A DNA stretch of 64,000 nt from Apoda limacodes (GCA_946406115.1 OX291545.1:2604001-2668000), one strand, 5' to 3'; shown: positions 12,995 to 25,029, counted from the stretch's first letter. Made by a program: numbers and translations. The notes: a model not told the origin generated them from the letters alone.

Positions 12995-13190
12995 TTATTA
13001 TAAAAGCTAGATGGTGCAATCCACCGTTATTATAAAAGCTAGATGGTGCAATCCACCCTTATTATAAAAGCTAGATGGTGCAATCCACCCTTATTATAAA
13101 TGCTAGATGGTGCAATCCACCCTTATTATAAAAGCTAGATGGTGCAATCCACCCTTATTATAAAAGCTAGATGGTGCAATCCACCCTTAA
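12995..13190. repeat. Minisatellite, 32-bp unit, six copies
   Basis: Units start at 12995, 13027, 13059, 13091, 13123 and 13155, exactly 32 bases apart. The core is 'ttattataaaagctagatgg' followed by 'tgcaatccaccc'. Copies differ at single positions ('ccaccg' for 'ccaccc', 'aaatgc' for 'aaaagc'). The array ends at 13186 where 'ttattat' becomes 'ttaatga'. Near-identity implies recent expansion. Confidence 0.95.
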
Positions 13191-13775
13191 TGACAAAAAT
13201 ATACCTGGTGGTATGACAATCATAAATATATACTAACACTGATGTGAAGTGTGGGTTTTCACTTCTTTTGCTATTTAACAATGAGTCATAAAAAAAACGA
13301 TGGTAACCTTTCTTATGCGAAATGAGTGAACCGGTGCACTTTTTTGGCCACGCCAGGTGTGCACGTGTGCAATTGTAACTTACACCACCAAAATATATAT
13401 TCGCATCCACATTTGCAGTCTCTTTTGTTAAGAAATGGATATTCAAGTAATGTTATACGGAATCTGTAATCTGTTAGTGCAAAGTAAGTATATTTTATTA
13501 CTAATTACTAAACCATTTTTGGAAGGTACGGAACATTACCGCGTGAAGTTTGATTACTTATTGAATTGCCTATTTCTGAAAATTTAATGTTTAATAAAAC
13601 GTGATATTTTAAAAATCATATTTTCGATACTAAAGATACCTACTGATAAAAAATATATTCACAAATAAAATATTTATATGCTATAAAAGAATCAATTCAG
13701 AGCTAAATACTAACTAAATAAGTACTCCATCGGGGCTGTAAAAATAAAATGCAAAAGTATTTTCAATAAACAAGA

Positions 13776-13962
13776 TAATTTGGGGTGAGGGGTGCACGGG
13801 GGGTCCAGGGGAGGCTATGAATGAGCTAATTAAGGCGGCAAACGAAAGAAAGCGCAAAGAAAAGCTGAGAAAACTTCAGGAAAACAAGAATATTCCGGTA
13901 AAAGTCAGGGTCGGAATGAGCTGAATTATATATAAAAAGATTATTTCTCGGGGTTCGGTCAG
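13776..13962 (+). promoter_or_regulatory. Candidate core promoter: TATA box and initiator
   Basis: A TATATAAAAAG box at 13929-13939 is followed 30-32 bases later by the arthropod initiator TCAGCT (TCAG at 13959-13962), the canonical spacing for a TATA-Inr promoter. A purine-rich stretch (13780-13920) lies upstream. The first ATG downstream is at 13995. The geometry is seen directly. Promoter activity is inferred. Confidence 0.45.
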
Positions 13963-13994
13963 CTCTGTAGGTAGGGGATACGAAAAAAGAAGGC

Positions 13995-14120
13995 ATGCCG
14001 CCTCGTGCAGTAAGTTTTCGACCGCACGCACTTTGTATCATTGTAATCTTATGTGCTGTGCTTATTTTGACGTACAGTTTACTATTTAGTTCATTTACAA
14101 ACATCATTTTTACTGTGTGA
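13995..14120 (+). CDS. Small signal-anchor-like ORF, or first coding exon
   Basis: This 41-codon frame opens at the first ATG downstream of the TATA/initiator pair, about 33 bases past the predicted start site. The peptide begins M-P-P-R-A-V-S-F-R-P-H, then has a strongly hydrophobic stretch of about 20 residues (L-C-I-I-V-I-L-C-A-V-L-I-L), and ends at TGA 14118-14120. Net positive charge before the hydrophobic core fits a signal peptide or type II membrane anchor. A good splice donor (G|GTAAGT-like, 'gcagtaagtttt') lies after codon five, so the real product could instead be spliced and different. I recognise no family. It may be a short membrane peptide, the start of a longer spliced gene, or a chance frame. 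Confidence 0.3.
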   Translation: MPPRAVSFRPHALCIIVILCAVLILTYSLLFSSFTNIIFTV

Positions 14121-17095
14121 TGTGTTGATGTTTTTTTATAACTTCAAACTGAAATCAACCTACCGTTGGGGCAAAAAGGACCACAGAAGATCTGTGATTA
14201 AATCATTATGTACCAACCCTGACACAAATATAAACCGAACGTATACGATAGTTAGGTCATATAGGCCTAGGACCTTAAATTGCAGACTAAAATGCTATGC
14301 GATTGTCTTAAGCTGAGTCACATAGAATACAGCTATGCATATGAATGTATTACTTTTTTCATAGAAACTAAAACTAAAATCATTTAAAATTGCTTTTTTT
14401 CCTTGATTTCTTAAATTATCCTTTTTAATCACCCGTTCCCCTTATTAGTTTCTTTCATCCCCTGGCTGGACCTTTTTACCCGACTTGCGGGTTATAAAAA
14501 TCATACGAAACGACATTCCATTTCAAGAATATCTGGGGCGGGACCACTTGTAGTTATAAAATGAAAAATACTTTTTCATTGGTGTAAAATTCGTTCCTAG
14601 GAACATTATACATACGTTAATGATGACGCGATTTCCAAAAAATCTACCTGTTAGCTCCACCCTGCCCTAGCTTATTTTTATTTTCAGGCTCAAAAGTATT
14701 CTATACTAACGCAATACTTATGTGCATTATGACTTTTTCTTGAAAAACTTTCTTCCTAACTCCGTCTCTGTCAAAAGGAGCTGTCCGTATCCAACACTCT
14801 GAATGGCCGCTAACAAACTCTTTCATAAAAATACAATAATTACTTTAAGCCGAATAAAAACTGCTTTCTTCGTCCGAGCGAGAGACTGGAGCGCTGATTT
14901 CACCTCGCCACCTTCTTTAACTTTTATTTCGCTATTAAATACCCAAAGGGAGTTTTTAATAGTCTTTTTAAGGGCATTGTCGTTTTATAAAGGTTCATTT
15001 AATGAAAATGTAATGTTAAATAACCGTTCCTTTTTTGCTTTTTGGGTCTCCCTAATTCATTTACCGTTTTGTTTTATATTTAACACAAAGTAAAAAGCAC
15101 TTTTCATAAATCAATCTTTTTTAAATCAAAAACGTTTTGAACCAAACACTAATCAACACAAAAACGGGCCGTAAGATAACATATATGCCTGCTCTATAGC
15201 TGTTGAAGAGTCGGGGTGTGATATTGACTTATAATGCATATATTTAGAATGTTCATCAAGGCCTTTCATTTCATACTAAACACAATACATTTACTTGTTT
15301 TCGAATCTTCGAGCTGTTGAATTTATTTTTAAAATCAGAATTGGATTATAGAGATTATATCACACAGGTACCCTATACAACGCGGAGTGAGCTGTGCCCT
15401 ACTTGAATGTGCAGTTTTCTGCTCGTTTTTAAAACCGATTCCACTGTCTTATTGCAAGTTTCAGATTTGGAAACAAATAACATGGCTTTAAAAATTCTTT
15501 TACTAGCAAAATATCTGTCATTTTCATTTTCATTCAAGACATTGCTTTAAAAAAATAACGGCCGAACCTCTCGTTTTTCTATTTTGAATTCATAGCTTCT
15601 TAAACTGTAGCGGGGACTTAATTTATTTCATGAAATGTTACGCAACTATAAAGCTAGTAAATTACTGTAATAGAATTTTTATATCTTATGTGATATAACT
15701 GTAATTAATTATTTTTCACTTTTTACGCTAAGCTGTACGCCTATCTATTATATATTTTTGCCACAGAAAAATAAGCTCTATTTGAGATTAACATTGTCGA
15801 TTTGAGCGTAGTGCCCATAAAGCAAATGTATATGCATGTTAGGGGCCCTCTTAACATTTGTCGAATTACACAAAATAAGAACCAAAATAAAGCGAAAAAA
15901 AACTGAGTACTTAAAGCCGTGAATCCACTATTGTGTAGGATTTGCGTGCACGTAGAAGTTAAGTACGTGAGTATTGCGTGGGTCAATTCGTTTCGATAAA
16001 ATCATTATATCATTAATCATTACGTAGCATAGATACAACAGTAATACAAAGCGAAGCTAACTATATCCCTGCACACTGGTACTATTTTACATTCTGTGCC
16101 AACCCGTGCGTTAGGTAAGCGTGCGCAGCGGGGACCTGCGACTTAATTTAGATATGAACATACGTACCTATTTACTGCTAAAATACAAGTTCCCTGTCGG
16201 GTACACAAACACTTTCTCTCTGTTTACTCAATAATCTTTATCGCGTTTCAAAGCCGTGTAACTGCGGCAACTTTAAAATTCAACATAAAATATGAGCTTA
16301 GCATAAAATTCAAATAGCCTCTTCAATGCGCTTCGTTTGCTGATAATTTTTGTGAGCGCACTGCGAGCAGAGACCAATGTTTGTGAACTGTTTCAGGAAA
16401 TACTACGTTTTTACATTCACATTGAATATTTCAAAGCAGCAGCACCTATTTATTTATTGCAGCAATATACTTCCACGTCATACATATATCAAAATGATTT
16501 AAATTTGAAACTCTACTCGTAGATACAAATAAAATGTGTGATAATTAAGTGAAATTAACACTATTAAGACCCTTTTCCTTTAAAAAGTGTGGTGTGGTAA
16601 GAAATATTACAAACGTAAACTGCTTGTAAATCCACTTTTCACCGATGCGCGATGTTGGTATTTCGTACCAAGAGTGATTAGCCTGTCGCCGTAACCGAGC
16701 CGGACCACAAACCAGACTAGTCGAAGCTTTTGCTACAAATTGTTACAATAGGTATTTACTTGTTTAAAGGGCATAATATATCTTACTAATATAGTTTGTT
16801 TGTAACTAAATCACGCATAAACAGAGCTTCAAATTGAGCTGAAAAGACGGAAAAGGGACTAAAATAAAGTTTCCGCATTAATAACTATAACCGAATCCAC
16901 TTTTACGAACTATGGATAGGCAAACTTCTTTGAAATAATAATAATCAAGGAGTTGCCGTAGGAATCACACGCTGATTTAGGGCGGGTGGAGCAGCTTGTA
17001 AAAGCTATCTCGTAGTTCGAGAAATAAAGTAGGTACTCTTTTTTATTGTAATTATCTAAACCACATATTCTACGAAAACTTGACTTATTGGATAA
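14121..17095. other. AT-rich DNA, no supported gene
   Basis: Apart from an eroded dispersed-repeat fragment at about 16785-17010 ('tcttactaatatagtttgtt' through 'cgaatccacttttacgaact'), I see nothing recognisable. Several chance frames of 60-100 codons occur, for example at 14803 and 15741, with low-complexity hydrophobic translations. Confidence 0.45.
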
Positions 17096-17097
17096 AA

Positions 17098-17400
17098 ACA
17101 TCGGCCAAGTGCGAGTCGGACTCGGGCACGAAGGGTTCCGTACAATTATCTATAAAAATAATAAAAAAATCACGTTTTTTGTATGGTAGCCCCACTGAAA
17201 TATTGGTTTTATTCTATATTTAGTATTTATTGTTATAGCGGCAACAGAAATACATTTTCTGTGAATATTTCAACTGTCTCACTATCACGGTTCATGAGAT
17301 ACAGCCTGGTGACGACAGACAGACGGACAGACAGACAGTGGAGCCTTAATAATAGGGTGCCGTTTTTACCCTTTGGGTATGGAACACTAACAAGTACATC
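17098..17400 (-). repeat. 'gcgagtcggactcg' lepidopteran element
   Basis: Begins with 'ggccaagtgcgagtcggact' and 'cgaagggttccgtac', passes through the box 'gcaacagaaatacattttct' and a 'cagacagacggacagacaga' tract, and ends with 'gggtgccgtttttacccttt'. This is the inverse of the more complete copy at 41000-41405. It is non-coding and seen many times in this window. Confidence 0.8.
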
Positions 17401-17539
17401 ATTTTACAATTTCACACGTTGAGCTTGAGGTGCTAAGGCCTAATTAAGTTGGTTACTCTGAAAGTTTTAATAGGTAAAGTAATATATTAACTGCTTTTCG
17501 AAGTGTTCTCCATTACATTTTAAAAATTTTGCATTCGGT

Positions 17540-18560
17540 CAAACCATTTTTGAAAACATGAGGACCATTGGCATGTTTTTCACGTACTGATTGAAAGCTA
17601 TCACGGCCTCTTCCGGCTCCGTAAATTTCATACCTAGAGTTATCAAATCTTTAATTTTTGAGAAAATAAAGAATGGTGCCTTATCTGGACTATGTACGAG
17701 ATGGCTAGCTCTACTTTTTCAGAAGCCAAAAATGACTTTGTCTTGTTCGCGGTGTGCGCCGAAGCACTGTCATGGTGCAATAGGATGCGATTTCTTGATC
17801 ATTTTCCTTTACTTTATAAAGACACTGGGCAAAGAAATGGCACTCAGCATTAACAGTCTTCCGTCAGTCAGTTTGTTCTTTAATTGGAATCGTGCAGACT
17901 GGACCCATCCAAAAAAACACAATCATTCTTTTGCTTACGGTTCTCGCTTGACTCAATTTTGTTGTTTTGCTTTCACCTTCGAACAAAAGACTATTGCTTT
18001 CTTTTGCGCATGTAACAATATATCCATGTTTCATCTCCTGTCACATAGTCATACACAGTATTTGAAAGTCTGTGATCGTACTTTAACAATATTTTTTTAA
18101 ACCAATCAACACGAGTCCGTTTTTGTTCTGGGGTGAGTTCATGAGGAATCCAGCGGCAACAAAGTTTTCTAACGCTTAAATGTTATGTTACGAATTTTTT
18201 GAATTTGGCTCATACAAATCTCCAAATGTCCTTGAAACTCCTCATAGGTGATACGCCGGTTTTCTTCAATTGGTTGCCTGACAGTAGCCACATTTTCGTA
18301 AGTGATCACAGTTGAGGGCCGACGTTCATGAATTTCATCATGGAGAGAAACACGGCCTCGATTAAATTCTGCCTACGGTGCTCAAATGTTGTGCTTCCCT
18401 TCCAAAAGCATTTTGAAGACGAACAGTGCAGTCCTGCGGAGTCAGTGAACTTTTAAAATCATAAAAATCATCGTCCTAAAATCTTTTCGCGTTAATTCTA
18501 TTTTTGCTACGGACGACGAACTTCAACTTGTGATAAAAAACAACTGACACGCAATTTTCC
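17540..18560 (-). pseudogene. Degenerate mariner-family transposase
   Basis: On the minus strand at about 18060-18020 the frame reads V-T-G-D-E-T-W-I-Y-C-Y, the mariner motif around the first catalytic aspartate. It is followed by traces of the downstream family sequence, interrupted by many stops. The N-terminal part lies toward 18540 and the C-terminal part toward 17560. The 169-codon frame on the opposite strand (17591-18100) is a shadow of this gene. The copy sits directly beside the large palindrome starting at 18654. Confidence 0.75.
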
Positions 18561-18653
18561 ACCATTTTTTTTTAATTAATGATTGAGTTTCTTACGTTTA
18601 AAAAAACATAACATTCGAAATTCAAACATTTAGATTTATTAGCCGTCGGTCCA

Positions 18654-20281
18654 ATTAGTCTGGTCAAGAAGTGAGTTTTCTGCGAAAAATAGTTAGAACA
18701 AATTTAAAAATATGGGGTTTGGTTTTTTGGATTCAGAATTTTATTCTGGAAAAGGGGAATTTTGGAATTTTTTTGCTATTAAATATTGCAATTGTTATTA
18801 ACAAAAAACCAAGAGAGAAAAAGGTGGTCTCCGTTTTTTAACAATAACTTCAAAAATATTAAACAAAAGCTCCATTTTGAAAAAAGATTCTAAAAGAGGA
18901 GAAAATTTCATAAAAAAAAGTCTTGACTCCCGAAATTGTAGTGCCATTATTTATAATTTTAATTTAACGTTGAAAATAGCGTTCCGCGCGGCAGTTTCAA
19001 CGTTGTGACGTCGCCGCCAAACAAACTAAGCGTCAGAAAATATTTTTTTTATAATATTTATTATCAATATAAAAATATGAATAAATTATAGTATCATTTA
19101 GATACTTGAAGAAATACAATCCAGTTTACAAAAAAATTTGAACTTAATTTTTGTTTAACTTATCCAATTGTTAATTAAGTTATTTTTCATGAACTTAAGA
19201 TAACATAAAATCTATCATAAACGTTTAAATAATTTAGCTAAAAATCTTTTTCCTCTTGGAGCTTACTCTGATATACTTAATAATCAAGATTCCGGTATAA
19301 AAATTTATTAAAGTTTTTTTATTTGTTTATAATGATTTTTCTAAGTTAACAAAATATGAAAAAGCCGGAAAATGCAATGCCAGCAATTAATAATTTATAG
19401 GTCAGATAAATGAAAAAAACGGTTATTAACAATTAAAAAATTTTCTAAAAATCATTATTCCACTTTGACAATATAATGGCAAAAAAAATTTCCCTGTTTG
19501 TTTATAAAAAAATTTTAAACAAATGATGTAAAAAATTTTTCAACTAAGCAATGAAATGTAAAAAATAGATACAAGAACAGAACTTCAGAACTTAGAAAAA
19601 TCATTATAAGCAAATAAAAAAACTTTAATAAATTTTTATACCTGAATCTTGTTTATTGAGTATATCAGAGTAAGCTCCAAGAGGAAAAAGATTTTTAGCT
19701 AAATTATTTAAACGTTTATGATAGATTTTATGTTATCTTAAGTTCATGAAAAATAACTTAATTATCAATTGGATAAGTTAAACAAAAATCAAGTTAAAAA
19801 TTTTTTGTAAACTGGATTGTATTCCTTCAAGTGTCTGAATGATACCATAATTTATTCAAATTTTTATATTGATAATAAATATTATAAAAAAAATATTTTC
19901 TGACGCTTGGTTTGTTTGGCGGCGACGTCACAACGTTGAAACTGCCGCGCGGAACGCTATTTTCAACGTTAAATTAAAATTATAAATAGTGGCACTATAA
20001 TTTCGGGAGTCGAGACTTTTTTTTATGAAATTTTCTCCTCTTTTAGAATCTTTTTTCAAAATGGAGCTTTTTTTAATATTTTTAAAGTTATTGTTAAACG
20101 ACGGAGACCACCTTTTTCTCTCTTCGTTTTTTGTTAATAACAATTGCAATATTTAATAGCAAAAAAAATCCAAAATTCTCCTTTTTCAGAATAAAATTCT
20201 GAATCCAAAAAAACAAACCCCATATTTTTAAATTTGTTCTAACTATTTTTCGCAGAAAACTCACTTCTCGACCAGACTAAA
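18654..20281. mobile_element. 1.63 kb near-perfect palindrome (foldback element)
   Basis: Left arm about 18654-19347 and right arm about 19586-20281 are reverse complements of one another, about 95% identical by eye over nearly 700 bases, around a spacer of about 240 bases. The outer ends are 'gtctggtcaagaagtgag' and its complement 'ctcacttctcgaccagac', each bordered by TA. Both arms carry a GC-rich box 'gttccgcgcggcagtttcaa' in an otherwise AT-rich sequence. There is no transposase. Ends bordered by TA would suit a mariner-type non-autonomous element, but the family is not established. Confidence 0.9.
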
Positions 20282-20313
20282 TACGCAGTTCGTCAAATTG
20301 GTTTATAAATCCT

Positions 20314-20412
20314 CATTTCGTCCAGCACGCATTTCGTCCAACACGCGTTTCGTCCAACACGTGTTTCGTCCAACACGCGTTTCGTCCAACATATATTTCG
20401 CCTAACACGCAT
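20314..20412. repeat. Minisatellite, 16-bp unit, six copies
   Basis: Copies of 'c(a/g)tttcgtccaacacg' start at 20314, 20330, 20346, 20362, 20378 and 20394. The last copy is diverged ('tatttcgcctaacacg'). The open frame on the minus strand (C-W-T-K-R-V-L-D-E) is a translation of this repeat, not a gene. Confidence 0.9.
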
Positions 20413-20439
20413 TCTACCTAGTTGACTTAGTGACACATT

Positions 20440-20530
20440 TTTCTGACCTCCTCCGTGTTTCGCAGGGCACGTTAAATCATCGGTCCTGGCATTGTCATGC
20501 GACACCAGGCACTAAGCCAAGGCGTTGAAA
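20440..20530 (+). repeat. 'gtgtttcgcagggcacgtta' dispersed repeat fragment
   Basis: The box 'ctcctccgtgtttcgcaggg' with 'cacgttaaatcatcggtcct' is a fragment of a common lepidopteran interspersed element. A relative is at 32840-32960 ('gcgtgtttcagagagcacgt'). Confidence 0.55.
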
Positions 20531-20859
20531 ACTCAAATCGCCTACACGTACAACACTAACGTGGTGGACTATAGCCTAAGCCTTCTCCAAGGAGAAGTCT
20601 GTTCCCCTGCAGTGGGGCCCATAACGGCTGAGGCGAACAATCGAAAGATGAAGTTGACTACGACTTACGAGTATATCTTTTTTGGAAAATGGTCCAAACT
20701 TCAAAAAATAGTATTATATGATCTGTGACAAAGGTAACCGACGAATCAAGCTCAGACAGACAGCTTTAGCAAAGCTGCACTACATCCTATTGTTCCAAAT
20801 TTCCTAATGTCTAAGGAAGAAAGTCTGCGATCAGTGTATGTTGCCAGAGATAACAAATC

Positions 20860-21125
20860 AATTATGATTGATAAACAAGCTGACCGTTACCCGTGCTATG
20901 GGACCAAGAAATCGTAGGTCAGCTAAAGTAACCAAAATTGCTGACAATTGGTAATTAATTGTATATAAAGAGAAAGGTGAGAATGCACCTCGACCTATAT
21001 AATAACGAGTAGACAAGACAAGTTCTCAAATGGTGATCTTGTCCTAAATATCGCAATAAAACGAAGCGACCGAGGGATGAAGGCTTATGCCGAAGAGGCG
21101 TCTACTGCCTAGATAATTAATAACT
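20860..21125 (+). mobile_element. Possible solo LTR
   Basis: A TATA-like box 'tgtatataaagagaaagg' at about 20958-20975 is followed about 85 bases later by a poly(A) signal 'gcaataaaacg' (about 21052-21062) and a GC-richer tail. This order is what a solo LTR would show. I could not find clean TG...CA ends or a target duplication, and no internal coding region is present. Confidence 0.22.
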
Positions 21126-21129
21126 TGTT

Positions 21130-23190
21130 AGGATTTAAATTTATTCATATATCAAATAAAGAAATAAGTTGAAGCAATAGGATTAATTCTTTTTATTTCA
21201 TTTATAACTAAATTCAATTTTAGAGTCCGTAAATATCAGTAATCAGGAAATAAAGTAGGAGCGGAACACAACCGCCACAACCGCCACTAGCGGCGCTAGC
21301 GAGCTGTAAATTATGCTTAATTCATTAGGCAACTCGTTACAAGCGCGTATTAAAGCTATCAACATGCTCAAACTTTAGAAGATGTGTTACGGCTGGGATA
21401 TAGAAACAATTTTGCTAGAAGTGATTTGTATTAACTTATCTACTTAGGTACTTTATTACCTTCTCTTGAGGAAAGGTATTATAATTCTGTATTTGTATCT
21501 TTATTTTATTTTAACGAAGGTTACCATGGGAATTTGTTCTTGCGCGGGGAAAACCACTATCATAAATTATTTATCATTATCCTATTCATAGCTGATAACC
21601 GTGCTATAAAAAAGCACACTATCTTTATCTATGTATAGGCAAATAATTAAGATAGAGCTCAACAAAACAAAAACCATGAGACCTCTGAATGGGCCGTCCA
21701 GTCACTTAGAACCTTTACATTCGTGTACCGCGAAGCCGCGAGTCGCGCCGCGCGTCCCGAATCGCGGCCCGATCTAAATTATTGTGCAAGTTGCGAACTA
21801 ATCTTAATCATAACAGCAGCAGCGCAAGAAGTTTTTCAATAAACCACGATTATCTGACAAGCGAGAAATTCAGGCTTCATAGTTAGGTAACAAAATTAAT
21901 CATGGTAATTATATTATCTTCGAAACATATGTATAAAATACTTAGACTTAAGAGGCAGTCTTACATTACATAAAACTTGAGTAAAGACAAGGACGACGCG
22001 ATATGTGAGTGAGTAGTGCAGCTAAATCTCAACTCACTAATGTTTTCACTGAATATGTACTAAATATGGTAGGTAATTTACGAACAGGAGATACATATAG
22101 CATCAGAGGTAGTGTAGGGGCGATGGGCTCACCTCCTGTCCCTGTCACGACGGACTAAAGTGGTTGGTGGAAATAGGCTGTCCACCACTTTATGATGTGG
22201 GTGTGTGTCCAGCCACTAGTTACCCCATGGGGGGAATGAAACCGTGACGATATGTATAGAACATACATACATCGATGTCAACAACAAATTTTATCACAAT
22301 ATATAAAACACCATCACCACTATGCTTAACCAAAATTGTAAAGTAATATCACTTATAACTTTAAAGATTTCTTTGTCAAAGCATTTTAAAAAGAGTGAAA
22401 AGGAGTCAGTGTAGAATTTTTTATTGAACAAAAGTTAGTTAATAGTTTTTTCACATTTGTCAGGGATTGGTGGTTTAAACTATATCCTGATCCACACCAT
22501 TAAGAACACCATAGCAATACGAATTCTTACGAGTTCAAAATAAGTTTTATTTTTTAAAATTTAACCATTAAGCCTGTCAAAGTAGAGTTAATCAATTTAA
22601 TATTTTGTAATTAGACTTGATGAGTAAACTTTTTATCTATTGCCCGAAGTACGAGTACCATGGAGCCATACTCTGCTAATAGGTAGCGCGCCCATGCCGG
22701 GCAGGAGCAGTAGCAGGAGATTGGGAAGAGATACCATCTAATGGATCTATGAATCACAACACTTTGTATTGATCTACGTTTCGTCATTAAGATCATTTTA
22801 ACCCAATAATTTACAATATTCATATAAGATAAAGCAATTAGTAGTAGGTACTTACATTACGGAGATGTATCTTAAGTCCCTAGCTAACTAGCTACTAATT
22901 ATTTTATACATTTTATGACAGGTTATTTGTGTTAAGTAGGTACTTCTGTTTCTGCCAAACGACAAATTTATCAATATGTAGCTTTATGTAGCTAAAAATA
23001 TAATTTTGCTAGGTAAATTACTGTTTATAATATTTGTTTATCAACCCAAATAGTCGCAAAGTTTTCATTTGTGATTTTGGTCGAAAGCTGATTTTATAAA
23101 ATCCGTGTCTGAAACTGAGGTATAGGAGTATCAATTAATATAATTTATTCAATTTAGGCTACAATAATTGAGCACTTATGAATGTCACTA
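21130..23190. other. Non-coding DNA with a small GC-rich islet
   Basis: A CpG-rich islet sits at about 21725-21785 ('cgcgagtcgcgccgcgcgtc'). A segment at 22110-22255 ('acgacggactaaagtggttg', 'gttaccccatggggggaatg') looks like a dispersed repeat, though I cannot name the family. No gene is supported. Confidence 0.4.
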
Positions 23191-23214
23191 CGCTATCGGT
23201 TGTAAGTCTATAGG

Positions 23215-23300
23215 GCGGGAGAACCTGTACTGAGAAGAACCGGCAAGGAACTCAGCAAGGGCATTTCTTTTCTCCCTTTCTCACAACATAAAAAAGTATC
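23215..23300 (-). mobile_element. CR1/L2-type LINE 3' UTR fragment
   Basis: Carries 'agaagaaccggcaaggaact' followed by 'cagcaagg', the 3' UTR box of the LINE family found at 9998-10505 and 23740-24260. The rest of the element is not recognisable here. Confidence 0.6.
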
Positions 23301-23739
23301 TAATTGCAATATATGAAAAAGACAGTTTATGTATTCATCACTAAGAAATAATCAATGTCTTACAGTATTGATAAACAAAACAAAAAAGTAAGACTAAATA
23401 CTAAGAATACAAAGAAGTTTGCAAGAGCAGACCAGCCTCCTCAGGCGGCACCCGGTCACGAGTATGACACATGAGTCAGCCATCGCTTCGCTCAACCATG
23501 TTTTATGGAACGTAATGACCCGACGCACATGCCACCACCGCAGAGACACTGAGAGAGCATGACAAACTCAAGCAACTCCAATAAAACTTCGATTGTACTA
23601 GTTACAATGTGTGTAGTAAAGGAACAAAATATAAATCCGATTCATATTGAGATTTACACACACAAGTTTACATTTTACATCACACGGCGAACACACGTAC
23701 TCTGAACTTAAAACTAATTTATAGTTGCTTTTGAAAATA

Positions 23740-24260
23740 TTTAGATAAAAGGAGAAGATTTGAAGTTTCAGAATGCTTTACTACCGAGAAGAACCGGCAA
23801 GAAACTCAGCAGTTAATCCTTTATACTTCATATTATAATACAATATAGCATTACACTAGGTAATAACATACCTAACATACAATGTTTTAATTTAAAAAAT
23901 ATTTGAAATGCCCCCATACAAAAACAAGCAATTAAGTTATAATTTTTCCAAGCATTTTTATCATTTATGTATTCATCAACTTTGTAATAGCTTTTTCTCA
24001 TTAAACCATCTTTGATATATATTTTAAATATTATTTGAGGGTAAATTAATCACATGTTTTGGAATTTTATTGTAGAAAAATGTACTTTGTATTGCGAATG
24101 AGCTATGTACCTTCTGAAGACGACATTTTGGAACTACCAATTTATCCTTATTCCTTGTATTAACACTGTGTAGGTCACTATTTTTAGCAAATAAGTGACA
24201 AACTTTGCGTAAATACATTATACAAGCAAATATTGGCATTGAACAGTTAAAATATCAATT
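23740..24260 (-). pseudogene. CR1/L2-type LINE 3' end, reverse-transcriptase C-terminus
   Basis: On the minus strand, 24239-24024 encodes V-N-T-R-N-K-D-K-L-V-V-P and V-H-S-S-F-A followed by F-F-Y-N-K-I-P, the same C-terminal region as in the 10.3 kb and 54.7 kb copies. The 3' UTR box 'gaaccggcaagaaactcagc' is at about 23796-23815. It is 5' truncated and contains stops. Confidence 0.85.
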
Positions 24261-24284
24261 ACCCTAAAAAGTCCTAATTTTTTT

Positions 24285-25012
24285 AACAAACTCTTTATAT
24301 TAAAGTTAATTCTAGACGCAATACGATTAAATTTTATTTTGGTGGAAATGACACTTATGAAACCCATTGATTTAAAAGAAAAAAACTATTAGATGTTCCT
24401 CTTATTTGCATTACAGCTCACTCATTTTACGTGCAAAAGACTATTACTATTTCAAGCACTACAAAACCCTTTTTCATTAGAATGCATAAAATGTATCAGG
24501 TCGCCGCTAGATGGTATTGAATACATCGATTAAATTTCAGATAAAATAAAAAACGGCTTTGATCTTTAATATCTAGCTTCATATTACACTTAGAACACTT
24601 GATAAAAAACCGATTTGTTCAGTTTTTTACCTGCTACAATTTTGTTCATTATAAAATTTTCGATAAAATGCATATTTTTGGATATATTTGCAAAAAACCG
24701 ATGAAAAACGTGAAAAAATTCCGAATTTTCAAATTACTTGAAAAGTATTAGGTTTCTTGAAAAACTTTATGGAACATTTTTTTCTTACAATTAGGCCTTC
24801 TATCGATATCCGAGGTTACTTTGAAAAAAAAAATTTACACCACCGAAAAGGGGTGGCAACCACCCCCAGGGTGGGTGCGGAGTTCAGATCATTTTCACTT
24901 TTGAAGTTAAGGGTAAGATGAGCCTAATTCCAAAATTTTATGCAAAATCGGTTCACAGTAAAAAAATTCGGAGCAATAACGCTTCAATGACTGCACTATT
25001 AGAACCGAAATG
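24285..25012. mobile_element. Partial copy of a long-inverted-terminus element
   Basis: About 24285-24540 is the reverse complement of 42998-43265. About 24840-25012, ending 'cgcttcaatgactgcactat', matches the right terminus of the element at 42825-44265. The right terminus includes 'cttttgaagttaagggtaag' and 'gcaaaatcggttcacagta'. The copy is rearranged and shorter than the intronic one. No coding content. Confidence 0.75.
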
Positions 25013-25029
25013 GTCGCGAAACCGAAATG

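Noticed and set aside
12995..13190. CRISPR-like repeat array
   Set aside because: Repeats are contiguous without unique spacers and the genome is an insect's. It is a minisatellite. The same applies to 26668-26923.
14803..15093. 96-codon plus-strand frame
   Set aside because: Hydrophobic, F-rich low-complexity translation with no motif, no conserved context and no splice or promoter support. Treated as a chance frame.
17591..18100. 169-codon plus-strand frame as a gene
   Set aside because: It is the antisense shadow of a degenerate mariner transposase on the minus strand. Its translation has no recognisable domain.
20293..20505. C-W-T-K-R-V-L-D-E repeat protein
   Set aside because: It is a translation of the 16-bp minisatellite, ending in a dispersed repeat.
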